Source: Winogradskyella haliclonae
GTDB taxonomy: Bacteria > Bacteroidota > Bacteroidia > Flavobacteriales > Flavobacteriaceae
Length of the DNA: 64,000 nt
NCBI RefSeq assembly: GCF_014635865.1
Contig: NZ_BMDQ01000001.1
Coordinates: 1,426,001-1,490,000 of the forward strand
Reading direction: 5' to 3'
In this document: piece after piece, positions 52,568-62,089 of the stretch
Layout: every line of letters starts with the position of its first letter
Position numbering within the stretch: the first letter of the stretch is position 1
Translations under genes and position numbers: made by a program
The notes under the pieces: model-generated
What the model was told of the DNA's origin: nothing
Databases searched by the model: none
Seen by the model: the letters and a program-made list of their open reading frames with translations, nothing else

Positions 52568-52951
52568 ATGAAAATATTCCCCCACATTATTATAGCAATC
52601 CTATGCTTAGGTTTTGCTAATGTTTGTTTTGCACAAAAGGGTAAAGCAACAATTTATAAAAACAAAAATGTTCAAGCTTCTGGTTTGTATCACGATTTTA
52701 ATAAGAGTAAGGATACGCTAGTTCTTAGAAGTAATAAAAAAATAAATTATCTCTACACGGCTAACAATTCAAATAAAAAAGATATTAATCTAAGGGTAGA
52801 TAGTAATTCTTATAAGCTTCCACTTAATGAATTAAAAAAAGGGCGCAATGTTTTAGTAGCGGTTCAGTCTCCTTTAAAGATTGTATTTGTGGTTGAGGTG
52901 GAAAGAGAGTTTCCAAAACCTCTTGAGAAAACATTATCTATTGTAGATTAG
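52568..52951 (+). CDS. Small exported protein of unknown function
   Basis: 127 aa from the ATG at 52568, which gives a good signal peptide (ending VCFAQ, residues 19-23). The mature part is beta-rich and basic, with TLVLRSNKKINYLYTANN and LKKGRNVLVAVQSPLKIVFV. No family recognised. The 3' end overlaps the convergent NamZ gene by 18 bp. Confidence 0.5.
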   Translation: MKIFPHIIIAILCLGFANVCFAQKGKATIYKNKNVQASGLYHDFNKSKDTLVLRSNKKINYLYTANNSNKKDINLRVDSNSYKLPLNELKKGRNVLVAVQSPLKIVFVVEVEREFPKPLEKTLSIVD

Positions 52952-54202
52952 GTACTGCTCACGCATTTTATCATAATCTTTTAAATCTTTTTCCCAAGTT
53001 TTTCTAATTTCTTTTTCAGTTTTACCAGCTTCAATCTGTTGTTGTAATTTGGCTGTGCCTGCATGTTTGCTAAAATTTTCGGTATTGAAAAATTTAGTTT
53101 TATCTATTGAGTTATTGTAGGCATCAATAACATATTTAAGTGTAAAACCTCTTTCAACATTTACATTAGACAAGTCATTACCATAACAAATTTTACCCTT
53201 ATGTTTTGGGTATTTAGAACCAAAATTTGCTTTTGGCATATAGCTAAATTTGTAGTACGTACTATCTAAAAAAGGGGCACCATAGCGTTGGAACTGAAAT
53301 TCTGTTCCTCTTCCGGCATTAATATTTGTCCCTTCAAATAAGCCTAAGCTTGGGTATAACAAAATAGATTGATCGTTTGGCAAATTAGGAGAAGGTCTTA
53401 CAGGCAAACTATAGCTGCTTTTATGTGTGTAGTTTTCTAATTCTATAACAGTAATTTCGCATTTTATGCCATTTGTTAGCCAACCTTCACCATTAATCAT
53501 ATTTGCATATTCGCCAATAGTCATTCCATGTACTAAAGGAATAGGGTGCTTCCCCAAAAAACTACTAAACTCTTTTTCTAATGTAGGGCCATCTATATAA
53601 TTACCGTTTGGGTTTGGACGGTCTAAAATAAGTAAAGGAACATTGTTTTCAGCACAAGCCTCCATGACATAATGTAACGTAGAAATATAGGTGTAAAATC
53701 GTACACCAACATCTTGAATATCAAAAACCATAATGTCTAAATCTTCTAATTGTTCTTTAGTTGGTTTTTTATGCTTCCCGTGAAGTGAAAAAATGGGCAA
53801 CTGTGTTTTAGTATCAATGCCATCTTTTACATGCTCACCAGCATCAGCATTACCTCTAAAGCCATGTTCTGGTGCAAAGACTTTTATGATATTTAAACTT
53901 TTATCATTGTTAAGAAAGTCTACTAAATGATAACTAGTATCCACAATTATTTCTGGCTCTAAAACCTTATTAAGAGAACGTGTTACAATGGAGGTTTGAT
54001 TTGCCACTACACCGACGCGCCTTCCTTTTAATAAAGGTAAATATGCTTCAGTTTGGTTGGCACCAACTATGATTGAACTGTCATTTAGAACTTGTTTCAG
54101 AATCTCATCATTAGATGATATGTCATTTTTCGTTTTAGAAGCACAAGAAATCACTATAACGACAAATAATAAAACTGTATTTTTGAAAACCTTAAAGCCC
54201 AT
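52934..54202 (-). CDS. Exo-beta-N-acetylmuramidase NamZ-like (DUF1343) lipoprotein
   Basis: 422 aa with a lipobox VISC (about 17-20). DUF1343 hallmarks are present: GRRVGVVANQTSIV, FAPEHGFRGNADAGE (about 111-125), FDIQDVGVRFYTYISTLHYVM, LDRPNPNGNYIDGP and EGTNINAGRGTEFQFQ. Characterised members release MurNAc from peptidoglycan fragments, so this one likely works in cell-wall recycling. It is divergent from the LolC/E-like gene with an 8-bp gap. Confidence 0.9.
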   Translation of the reverse strand: MGFKVFKNTVLLFVVIVISCASKTKNDISSNDEILKQVLNDSSIIVGANQTEAYLPLLKGRRVGVVANQTSIVTRSLNKVLEPEIIVDTSYHLVDFLNNDKSLNIIKVFAPEHGFRGNADAGEHVKDGIDTKTQLPIFSLHGKHKKPTKEQLEDLDIMVFDIQDVGVRFYTYISTLHYVMEACAENNVPLLILDRPNPNGNYIDGPTLEKEFSSFLGKHPIPLVHGMTIGEYANMINGEGWLTNGIKCEITVIELENYTHKSSYSLPVRPSPNLPNDQSILLYPSLGLFEGTNINAGRGTEFQFQRYGAPFLDSTYYKFSYMPKANFGSKYPKHKGKICYGNDLSNVNVERGFTLKYVIDAYNNSIDKTKFFNTENFSKHAGTAKLQQQIEAGKTEKEIRKTWEKDLKDYDKMREQYLIYNR

Positions 54203-54210
54203 ATCAGATT

Positions 54211-55443
54211 TTGAATTTTGAGTTGTTTATAGCCAAACGTATAATTGGCAGTAAAACGTATAAAAGTAGTGTTTCAGCACCAATAATTAAAATTGGTATT
54301 GCCGCTATTGCTATTGGTGTCGTAGTTATGTTGATTGCTATTGCTACGGGTTTAGGCTTACAACAAAAGATCAGAGATAAAGTAGTTGCTTTTAACGGTC
54401 ACATTATCATTGATAACTATGATACTAATGCTTCTGATGAATCTCAAGTGCCCATAAGTCTAGAACAGGATTTTTATCCAGAATTTAATACTCTAGAAGG
54501 GATTTCTCATATTCAAGGGACAGCCAATAAATTTACTATTATCAGAACAACTACTGATTTTGAAGGTGTTGTAATTAAAGGTGTTGGTAAAGATTACAAA
54601 TGGAATTATTTTGAAGAGTTCCTTGTCGATGGCCGTTTACCAGATTTCACTAAGAAACTTAATAATGAAATTTTAATTTCTAAATACTTGGCTAATCGAT
54701 TAGGCTTTAAAATAGGTGATACCTTTCAATCACTTTTTGGTGAAGATTTAGAACACTTACCGCGTATTAGAAATTTTAAGATTGTTGGGATTTACAATTC
54801 GGGGTTTCAAGAATTGGATGAAAAATTTTGTATTGCAGATATCAGACATATTCAGCGTTTAAATAAATGGGAGAAAAATCAAGTTGGTGCTTTTGAGGTT
54901 TTTGTAGATGATTTTTCTAAAATTGAAGAAACAGGAGAGGCGGTTTATAGAGAAATACCCTCACTTATGAAATCGACGACGGTCACCGATAAATACTATT
55001 CGGTGTTTGAATGGATTAAAATTTTTGATAATAACACCTATGGTATTATTGCTATTATGATTTTAGTTGCTGGTATAAATATGATTACAGCATTATTAGT
55101 GCTTATTTTAGAGCGTACACAAATGATAGGTGTTCTTAAAGCACTAGGCACTGCAAATTGGTCTGTAAGAAAGATGTTTTTATACAATGCATCATATCTC
55201 ATAGGTTTAGGCTTGCTTTGGGGAAACTTAATTGGTTTAGGTTTATTATTTACTCAAAAATATTTCAAACTGTTTCCATTAAACCCAGATACGTATTATG
55301 TAAGTGAAGCTCCAGTTTATATAAGTTTAGATTATATTTTGCTACTTAATCTTGGGACATTTGTATTGTGTTTGTTAATGCTGTTAATCCCTTCTGTGAT
55401 TATTTCAAAAATATCACCTGTAAGAGCTATTCGATTCGATTAA
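54211..55443 (+). CDS. LolC/LolE-like ABC transporter permease (FtsX/MacB family)
   Basis: 410 aa from a TTG start. One N-terminal helix (about 28-50, APIIKIGIAAIAIGVVVM) with the GLGLQQKIRDKVVAFNGHI motif of LolC/E, a periplasmic domain (50-265), then three helices (about 275, 325, 375) ending SVIISKISPVRAIRFD. It probably releases lipoproteins for outer-membrane sorting. No LolD ATPase is adjacent. Confidence 0.87.
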   Translation: MNFELFIAKRIIGSKTYKSSVSAPIIKIGIAAIAIGVVVMLIAIATGLGLQQKIRDKVVAFNGHIIIDNYDTNASDESQVPISLEQDFYPEFNTLEGISHIQGTANKFTIIRTTTDFEGVVIKGVGKDYKWNYFEEFLVDGRLPDFTKKLNNEILISKYLANRLGFKIGDTFQSLFGEDLEHLPRIRNFKIVGIYNSGFQELDEKFCIADIRHIQRLNKWEKNQVGAFEVFVDDFSKIEETGEAVYREIPSLMKSTTVTDKYYSVFEWIKIFDNNTYGIIAIMILVAGINMITALLVLILERTQMIGVLKALGTANWSVRKMFLYNASYLIGLGLLWGNLIGLGLLFTQKYFKLFPLNPDTYYVSEAPVYISLDYILLLNLGTFVLCLLMLLIPSVIISKISPVRAIRFD

Positions 55444-55484
55444 AACAAAATCAACTTTTCACTTAATACTTATCACTTTTAACT

Positions 55485-55492
55485 TAAATTTG
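55485..55492 (+). promoter_or_regulatory. -7 box of the cystathionine beta-synthase-like gene
   Basis: TAAATTTG followed by C matches the TANNTTTG box, 18 bp before the start. It overlaps an inverted repeat AATTTGC/GCAAATT (55488-55494, 55498-55504) that could serve a regulator. Confidence 0.45.
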
Positions 55493-55510
55493 CACTGCAA
55501 ATTTGGAAAT

Positions 55511-56869
55511 ATGGACTACGTAGAAAATATATTAGGAACTATTGGTAATACACCAATGGTTAAAATGAACAAATTGGTTGAAGATTTGGACTGTTTAGTA
55601 TTGGCTAAGTACGAAACCTTTAACCCAGGAAATTCAGTAAAAGACAGGATGGCACTTCAGATGATTGAAGATGCAGAAGCAGATGGAAGACTAAAACCTG
55701 GCGGAACAATTATTGAAGGAACTTCTGGTAATACAGGTATGGGATTGGCGCTTGCAGCTATTCTGAAAGGGTATAAATGTATTTTCGTGTTGAGTGATAA
55801 GCAATCTAAGGAGAAGATGGATATTCTCCGTGCTGTTGGTGCTGAGGTTGTGGTTTGCCCAACTGATGTTGAGCCAGATGACCCTCGTAGTTATTATTCT
55901 GTGTCTAAACGTTTAGGAGAAGAAACACCAAATTCATGGTATGTTAACCAATACGATAACCCTAGTAATGCAAAAGCGCATTACCAAACTACTGGGCCAG
56001 AGATTTGGCAGCAAACCGATGGAAAGGTGACTCATTTTGTTGTTGGCGTTGGTACAGGAGGTACAATATCTGGAGTTGGTAAATACCTAAAAGAACAAAA
56101 CCCTAATGTAAAAATATGGGGAGTCGATACTTATGGTTCTGTGTTTAAAAAATATCATGAAACTGGTATTTTTGATGAAAACGAAATCTACTCGTACATC
56201 ACTGAAGGAATTGGAGAAGACATATTGCCAAAAAATGTTGACTTCTCTATAATAGATGGTTTTACTAAAGTTACGGATAAAGACGCAGCCGTTTATACAC
56301 AGAAACTAGCAAAAGAAGAAGGGATGTTTTTGGGTAATTCAGCTGGAGCTGCTATTAAAGGTGTTTTGCAACTAAAAGAGCATTTTGGACCTGACGATGT
56401 TGTGGTTGTTTTATATCATGATCACGGAAGTCGTTATGTGGGTAAGATGTTTAATGACGATTGGATGCGCGAGCGCGGTTTTATAGAAGACGAAATTACT
56501 GTAGCCTCAGATTTAATTAAAAATCATTCTGACAAGCCATTAGTTACTGTAAAAACTGAAGAATTGGTATCTCATGCTATAGAACGTATGAAGACTTTTA
56601 AAATATCTCAAATTCCAGTTGAAGATGTTACTGGCTTTGTAGGTGCTGTTGACGAAACAGATTTATTTAGAAAGTATGTTGAAGATAAAAATATTTCTGA
56701 TTTGCCTATAAAAGATGTGATGAGTAAACCTTATCCAATTGTAAAAAAGAATACTAAAATTGAAGAAATCTCTAAGCTTATCAATAAAGAGAATAATGCA
56801 GTTTTAGTTGATTTAGAAAATGGTAAATACCATATAATTACCAAGCACGATATAATTAGTGCACTGTAA
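55511..56869 (+). CDS. Cystathionine beta-synthase-like PLP enzyme with C-terminal CBS domains
   Basis: 452 aa from the ATG at 55511; an upstream in-frame TTG lies inside the promoter. The PLP fold has the Schiff-base lysine in NPGNSVKDRM (about 34-43), GTSGNTGMGLA, and GVGTGGTISGVGKYL. The C-terminal ~120 residues form a CBS pair (VSHAIERMKTFKISQIPV and IEEISKLINKENNAVLVD). It condenses serine and homocysteine or acts as a cysteine synthase; the CBS pair suggests ligand control. Ends at a terminator. Confidence 0.88.
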   Translation: MDYVENILGTIGNTPMVKMNKLVEDLDCLVLAKYETFNPGNSVKDRMALQMIEDAEADGRLKPGGTIIEGTSGNTGMGLALAAILKGYKCIFVLSDKQSKEKMDILRAVGAEVVVCPTDVEPDDPRSYYSVSKRLGEETPNSWYVNQYDNPSNAKAHYQTTGPEIWQQTDGKVTHFVVGVGTGGTISGVGKYLKEQNPNVKIWGVDTYGSVFKKYHETGIFDENEIYSYITEGIGEDILPKNVDFSIIDGFTKVTDKDAAVYTQKLAKEEGMFLGNSAGAAIKGVLQLKEHFGPDDVVVVLYHDHGSRYVGKMFNDDWMRERGFIEDEITVASDLIKNHSDKPLVTVKTEELVSHAIERMKTFKISQIPVEDVTGFVGAVDETDLFRKYVEDKNISDLPIKDVMSKPYPIVKKNTKIEEISKLINKENNAVLVDLENGKYHIITKHDIISAL

Positions 56870-56897
56870 GTTTACATAGAAATATATTTAGAATAAA

Positions 56898-56926
56898 AAT
56901 CCTGAGCATTGCTCGGGATTTTTTAT
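56898..56926 (+). terminator. Rho-independent terminator of the cystathionine beta-synthase-like gene
   Basis: Stem AATCCTGAGC/GCTCGGGATT with a 3-nt loop (56898-56920) followed by TTTT, A, TTTT. It lies 29 bp after the stop. Confidence 0.8.
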
Positions 56927-56934
56927 TTTAGAGT

Positions 56935-58209
56935 ATGCAAGAGGATTTTCTTCACTTTATATGGAAATACAAAAAGTTTGATGTTTCAAATTTATGGTCA
57001 ACAAAAGGCGAATCAATTTCTGTAGTTAATTTGGGTCAACATAATCATAATTCTGGACCAGATTTTTTTAATGCACAAATAAATATTAATGGTCAGTTAT
57101 GGGCTGGTAATGTTGAAATTCATGTAAAATCTTCAGATTGGTATGTGCACAACCATGAGAAAGATAAAACATATGATAATGTAATCTTGCATGTGGTTTG
57201 GGAACACGATTCAGATATATTCAGAAAAGATAATTCAGAAATTACAACCTTGGAGCTTAAAGATATTATAGATAGTATGTTACTTAATAGCTACAATAAA
57301 CTTTTACAATCAAAATCTTGGATTAACTGCGAAACTGATTTTTCAAATACAAATGAATTTTTAATCAATAATTGGTTAGAACGCCTTTATGTTGAGCGTT
57401 TAGAGCGTAAGTCTAAAGATATAGAAACACTCCTTTTTGCTTCAAATAATGATTGGGAAGCTGTTCTTTTTAAGATGCTAGTTAAAAATTTTGGATTAAA
57501 AGTCAATGGCGAATCTTTTCTGAGTTTAGCAAATTCTTTCAATTTTCCTGTGATTAGAAAAATTAGACCTGAGCTGTCAGATTTAGAAGCCTTATTCTTT
57601 GGACAGGCTGGTTTACTTGATAATGATGTTCAAGATGTCTATTTCCAAGACTTGTATGAAAGATATCAGTTTTTAAAACAAAAGTTTCAACTTAATAATC
57701 AAGGTATAATGCCTTTACAGTTTTTTAGATTAAGACCGCCTAACTTTCCAACATTACGATTATCACAATTAGCAGTCTTATATCACAGAGAACCAAGTTT
57801 ATTTTCAGATATTATTAAGGTAAATACCAAAGAGGAATTCTATAAATTGTTTAAAGTCGAAGCTTCAGAGTTTTGGAATACGCATTATACGTTCGCTAAA
57901 ATATCTAAATCAACAAAAAAGAAGTTATCAAAATCCTTTATAGACTTACTAATAATTAACACTATATTACCTTTAAAATTCAGCTATGCAAAAGCTAGAG
58001 GTAAGGCAATAGAAGATTCAATATTTGCTTTAGTAAAATCTTTAGATTTGGAATCAAATAGTATAACAGAAAAATTTCTAAGTATTAAGCCACTTGATAA
58101 ATCAGGATTAACATCTCAAGCTTTAATTCAGCTTAAAACAGAATATTGCAATAAAAATAAATGCTTGCAATGTGCAATAGGTAGTTATTTAATCTCAAAA
58201 AATGAATAA
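56935..58209 (+). CDS. DUF2851 family protein
   Basis: 424 aa. Features of this Bacteroidota-restricted family are clear: HFIWKYKKFD at the start, VNLGQHNHNSGPDFFNAQI, WAGNVEIHVKSSDWYVHNH (about 60-78) and VILHVVWEHD, with a C-terminal CNKNKCLQCAIG (Cys cluster). The function is not established; the first domain is nuclease-like in appearance, which is only an impression. It stands 8 bp before the PspC gene. Confidence 0.87.
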   Translation: MQEDFLHFIWKYKKFDVSNLWSTKGESISVVNLGQHNHNSGPDFFNAQININGQLWAGNVEIHVKSSDWYVHNHEKDKTYDNVILHVVWEHDSDIFRKDNSEITTLELKDIIDSMLLNSYNKLLQSKSWINCETDFSNTNEFLINNWLERLYVERLERKSKDIETLLFASNNDWEAVLFKMLVKNFGLKVNGESFLSLANSFNFPVIRKIRPELSDLEALFFGQAGLLDNDVQDVYFQDLYERYQFLKQKFQLNNQGIMPLQFFRLRPPNFPTLRLSQLAVLYHREPSLFSDIIKVNTKEEFYKLFKVEASEFWNTHYTFAKISKSTKKKLSKSFIDLLIINTILPLKFSYAKARGKAIEDSIFALVKSLDLESNSITEKFLSIKPLDKSGLTSQALIQLKTEYCNKNKCLQCAIGSYLISKNE

Positions 58210-58217
58210 CTTGCAAC

Positions 58218-58445
58218 ATGAATTTTTTCTATAAACTACTCCTTTATTTTCAAAAGCGTGGTTATTACGTTTGTCAACGAATAGCAGACCGTTTGGGTAT
58301 TCGTGCAAAAGTAGTACGTACATCATTTATGTATTTAACTTTTGTTACAGTAGGTTTTGGTTTTGCAGTATATCTATTTCTAGCATTTTGGATGCGTATA
58401 AAGGATATTATTTATACAAAAAGAAGTTCGGTTTTTGATTTGTAA
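58218..58445 (+). CDS. PspC-domain small membrane protein
   Basis: 75 aa. The PspC pattern is present: RGYYVCQRIADRLGIRAKVV followed by a single helix (about 38-60). PspC proteins take part in envelope-stress sensing. It sits between DUF2851 and the K+ channel gene with gaps of 8 and 3 bp, so the three are probably one operon. Confidence 0.82.
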   Translation: MNFFYKLLLYFQKRGYYVCQRIADRLGIRAKVVRTSFMYLTFVTVGFGFAVYLFLAFWMRIKDIIYTKRSSVFDL

Positions 58446-58448
58446 TCT

Positions 58449-59471
58449 ATGGGAAATCCATTATTAAAATTATTTAAATCCAAAATTTACACAGCATTAA
58501 TCATGTTGGTGATTCTAATGTTTATTGGGGTTTTTGGTTATGTAGTTATTTCAGGGTATTCTTTAGTAGATGCTGTATATATGACAGTGATTACGATAAC
58601 AACAGTTGGTTTTGCTGAGGTCAATCCCTTAGATACACCATCTAAAATATTTACCATTTTTTTAATTCTAACGAGTGTAGTTATTGTAGGATATGCAATC
58701 TCAATAATTACCGAATACATTTTAAGCAGAAATAATTTTGAAAACATAAAACAACGTAAGATGCAGAAGCGTATAGATAATATGTCTAACCATATTATAA
58801 TATGTGGTTATGGGCGGAATGGGAAACAAGCAGCAAAAAAATTACTGGCTTATAATAAGCCTTTTGTAATTATTGAACGAGATAAAGAAATCATCGAAAG
58901 ATTTCAGGAAGAAAGTTTACCATTTGTATATGGTAATGCTAATGAAGATGAAACACTTTACCAAGCTGGAATAGAAAAAGCAGATACCTTAATAGCTGCA
59001 TTACCAAGTGATGCCGACAATTTGTTTGTAGTATTATCAGCAAGGCAAATAAATAATAAAATGAGTATTATAAGTCGTGCTTCACAAGAAACATCTTATA
59101 ACAAACTAAAACTTGCTGGTGCTAATAATGTAATTCTCCCAGACAGAATTGGGGGTGATCATATGGCTTCTTTAGTTGTAATACCAGATTTAGTTGAGTT
59201 TATAGACAATTTGGGTATTGTTGGAGAGCGTAATATTAATGTAGAGGAAGTCAAAGTAGAGCAGTTATATGATGTTAGTACTGTAAAAACAATTAGAGAG
59301 TTAGATTTACGTCGTAAAACAGGGTGTAATGTTATAGGTTTTAAAGACGGAAAAGGAGAATACTTGGTTAATCCAGAGGCAGATACCAAACTTATACCTG
59401 GCTCTAAAATTATAGTTTTAGGGCGCCCAGAACAAATTCAAAAATTAAATTCTGAATATAATATAGCCTAA
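58449..59471 (+). CDS. Potassium channel protein with TrkA-N (RCK) domain
   Basis: 340 aa. Two membrane helices (about 13-35, 70-92) flank a pore loop TITTVGFAEVNPLD (about 48-61). The RCK domain follows with the NAD-binding IICGYGRNGKQAAKKLL (about 117-133) and YGNANEDETLYQAGIEKADT. A TrkA-C part closes the protein. It would conduct K+ under cytosolic ligand control. The filter reads TVGFAE instead of TVGYGD, which is unusual. Confidence 0.88.
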   Translation: MGNPLLKLFKSKIYTALIMLVILMFIGVFGYVVISGYSLVDAVYMTVITITTVGFAEVNPLDTPSKIFTIFLILTSVVIVGYAISIITEYILSRNNFENIKQRKMQKRIDNMSNHIIICGYGRNGKQAAKKLLAYNKPFVIIERDKEIIERFQEESLPFVYGNANEDETLYQAGIEKADTLIAALPSDADNLFVVLSARQINNKMSIISRASQETSYNKLKLAGANNVILPDRIGGDHMASLVVIPDLVEFIDNLGIVGERNINVEEVKVEQLYDVSTVKTIRELDLRRKTGCNVIGFKDGKGEYLVNPEADTKLIPGSKIIVLGRPEQIQKLNSEYNIA

Positions 59472-59565
59472 TTGTTGTAGCCATTTTAACGCTCTAAGCT
59501 TTAAAAACTCAATTTTTTTTAGCATCTTGTCGACTACTTTAAAAATACTAACTAATACTTTACTC

Positions 59566-61188
59566 ATGAAGAAATCTCTTCTATCTATTTTTACACTTTT
59601 ATTACCCTTATTAAATTTTGCTCAAGAAACTCAAGAAAAAGGCTTAGACCAGAAAATTGATGAAGCTTTTCAGCCAGTAGCTGATGCTTTTTTTGATGCT
59701 ATATTTTTTCCAATTTATCAAGATGACACCTATACAATACCTTTTGTATTGGTACTCTTAGTGGGTAGTGCATTATTTTTTACTATCTATTTCGGATTTC
59801 CTAACATTCGCTTTTTCGGAAAAGCGATTAATGTTGTTAGAGGAAAGTATGATGATGTAGATCATGCAGTTGTAGAACCAGCTTATGGTGATTCTACTCC
59901 TGGAGGAGATGCGATAGAAACTATTAGAGATGAAAGTGAAGAAGGTGAAGTAAGTCATTTCCAAGCCCTAGCCACAGCGGTTTCAGGAACTGTAGGTAAT
60001 GGTAATATTGCGGGTGTTGCACTTGCAATTGCTTTAGGTGGTCCTGGTGCTACGTTTTGGATGATTGTTTGTGGATTACTTGGTATGTCTACAAAATTTG
60101 TTGAATGTACATTAGGTGTACAATTTAGAGATGTTGGCGAAGATGGCGTAGTTTATGGTGGTCCTATGTATTACATAAGTAAAGGTTTAAAATCTAAAGG
60201 GTTTAAAACATTAGGTAAAATAGCTGCTGGTATCTTTGCAATATTTTGTATAGGAGGTTCTTTTGGTGGTGGTAATGCTGCTCAATCTAATCAAGCGACT
60301 ATAGTAATAAAAGAATTATTTAATTGGGAAAGCACTGCCGCGGGTGCAATTGTTGGTGTAGTATTGGCTATTTTAGTTGGTATCATTATCATTGGTGGTA
60401 TTAAGCGTATAGCTCAAGTAACTGAAAAAGTAGTGCCATTTATGGCGGTGATGTATGTCGCAGCATGTTTGTATATTATATTTAGCAATTTTGGTTTAAT
60501 TGATGATGCTGTTGGATTGATAGTGAGAGAAGCCTTTAATCCTACTGCATTTGGTGTTGGTTCTATAATCGGGGTTTTACTTGTTGGTTTCCAAAGAGCA
60601 GCATTCTCTAATGAAGCTGGTGCTGGTTCTGCATCTATTGCACACTCTGCTGTAAAAACGAAATATTCTGCTTCTGAAGGATTAGTAGCTTTATTAGAGC
60701 CATTTATTGATACGGTTTTGATTTGTACAATGACAGCTTTAGTGATTGTTATTTTTAATTTTGGAGGTTTCTTTGAATATGGAGGAGATGGTTCTGGTGT
60801 CGTATTTATTGATGGTGTCGGATATGAAGGTGCAGGCATAACATCAAAAGCCTTTGCACAATATATTCCTTATTCTAATATATTTTTAACTGTAGCTGTA
60901 GTATTGTTTGCAGTATCTACTATGATATCTTGGTCTTATTATGGTCTACAATCATGGAAGTTCTTATTCGGAAGAGGAAAAACAGCAGACATGGTTTACA
61001 AGATTTTATTTTTATTGTTTGTTGTTATTGGTGCAGCTGCAAGTATGGGGTCTATCTGGAAATTCTCAGATGCGATGATTTTTGCAATGATATTCCCAAA
61101 TATGGTTGGCTTATTCTTCTTGTTCCCAATAGTGAGAAAGCAATTAACGAGATACTTAGATGCTATAAAAGCAAAGAGATCAGCTTAA
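59566..61188 (+). CDS. Alanine/glycine:cation symporter (AGCS family)
   Basis: 540 aa from the ATG at 59566; a TTG at 59527 is less likely. A signal-like N-terminal helix (to about 20) precedes a soluble stretch, then about ten helices. Family motifs: ATAVSGTVGNGNIAGVALAI (about 146-165), MSTKFVECTLGVQFRD and FQRAAFSNEAGAGSASIAHS. It imports alanine or glycine with Na+. A terminator-like hairpin follows, overlapping the next gene. Confidence 0.9.
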   Translation: MKKSLLSIFTLLLPLLNFAQETQEKGLDQKIDEAFQPVADAFFDAIFFPIYQDDTYTIPFVLVLLVGSALFFTIYFGFPNIRFFGKAINVVRGKYDDVDHAVVEPAYGDSTPGGDAIETIRDESEEGEVSHFQALATAVSGTVGNGNIAGVALAIALGGPGATFWMIVCGLLGMSTKFVECTLGVQFRDVGEDGVVYGGPMYYISKGLKSKGFKTLGKIAAGIFAIFCIGGSFGGGNAAQSNQATIVIKELFNWESTAAGAIVGVVLAILVGIIIIGGIKRIAQVTEKVVPFMAVMYVAACLYIIFSNFGLIDDAVGLIVREAFNPTAFGVGSIIGVLLVGFQRAAFSNEAGAGSASIAHSAVKTKYSASEGLVALLEPFIDTVLICTMTALVIVIFNFGGFFEYGGDGSGVVFIDGVGYEGAGITSKAFAQYIPYSNIFLTVAVVLFAVSTMISWSYYGLQSWKFLFGRGKTADMVYKILFLLFVVIGAAASMGSIWKFSDAMIFAMIFPNMVGLFFLFPIVRKQLTRYLDAIKAKRSA

Positions 61189-61204
61189 TTGTATAAAAGT
61201 TATT

Positions 61205-62074
61205 ATGAAATCCCACTTCAATTTTTCTAAACAAAAACGGAGTGGGATTTTTTTATTGGTATTGTTAATTATCATTGTACAATGCTTATACGTTTTTGTT
61301 GATTTCTCTTCTGATGAAATTAATCAACCAAGAACAGATGAATTAATACTTTATAGAGCAGAAGTAGATTCTCTCCGAAGAGTAGCACTTCAAAATAAAG
61401 CACCAAAAATTTATCCGTTTAACCCTAATTATATAACTGATTATAAAGGTTACACGCTTGGTATGTCTAATGAAGAAATTGATAGATTACACCAATTTAG
61501 AAAGCAGGAAAAATGGATAAACTCAGCTATAGATTTTCAGAACGTCACTAAGGTTTCAGATTCTCTATTAGCGATTATTTCTCCATATTTTAAATTTCCA
61601 GATTGGGTCACCAATCCAAAACCTAGAACTTATAATAACTCTCACTCGAGTTATAGTAAACCAAAAACCAATACGCAAAAACAAGATTTAAACACAGCAA
61701 CAGCAAGTCAGCTTCAGAAAGTATATGGTGTTGGTGAAAAGCTTTCGGAACGTATAATAAATTACAGAAACAAGTACGGAGGTTTTATATCAGAAGTAGA
61801 ATTATCACAAATATGGGGATTATCTCCTGAAGTTATTGAGCGCATAGTCGCAGACTTTACTGTCAAAACACCAAGACAGATTAATAAGTATAATCTAAAT
61901 GAGGTTACAAGAGATCAGTTAGTTACAATTCCTAATATAGATTACGAGATTGCTAATAGCATAATCGAAGAAAGAATTCTGCGAGAAGGTTTTCAAAACA
62001 TTGAGGATTTAACAAAATTTGAGGGTTTTCCACTTAAAAAATTACAGATTATTAAGTTATATTTGTATTTGTAA
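61205..62074 (+). CDS. Helix-hairpin-helix (ComEA-like) membrane-anchored protein
   Basis: 289 aa. A basic start followed by one membrane helix (about 14-33), a linker, then two HhH units: QDLNTATASQLQKVYGVGEK with RIINYRNKYGGFI (about 160-195) and KYNLNEVTRDQLVTIPNIDY with IIEERILREGF (about 220-268). HhH units bind DNA or protein non-specifically; ComEA-type proteins act in DNA uptake, but the role here is open. The 5' codons form a terminator-like hairpin. Confidence 0.85.
   Translation: MKSHFNFSKQKRSGIFLLVLLIIIVQCLYVFVDFSSDEINQPRTDELILYRAEVDSLRRVALQNKAPKIYPFNPNYITDYKGYTLGMSNEEIDRLHQFRKQEKWINSAIDFQNVTKVSDSLLAIISPYFKFPDWVTNPKPRTYNNSHSSYSKPKTNTQKQDLNTATASQLQKVYGVGEKLSERIINYRNKYGGFISEVELSQIWGLSPEVIERIVADFTVKTPRQINKYNLNEVTRDQLVTIPNIDYEIANSIIEERILREGFQNIEDLTKFEGFPLKKLQIIKLYLYL
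61208..61254 (+). terminator. Terminator-like hairpin inside the first codons of the helix-hairpin-helix gene
   Basis: A perfect 10-bp stem AAATCCCACT/AGTGGGATTT (61208-61217, 61241-61250) and seven T (61248-61254). It lies 20 bp after the symporter stop and starts 3 bp after the next ATG. It looks like the symporter terminator, but the next coding region runs through it. Confidence 0.6.
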
Positions 62075-62089
62075 TAAAATTGCTAAAAA

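Noticed and set aside
60414..60839. 141-codon minus-strand frame rich in proline and threonine
   Set aside because: Antisense shadow of the alanine symporter; no independent evidence.
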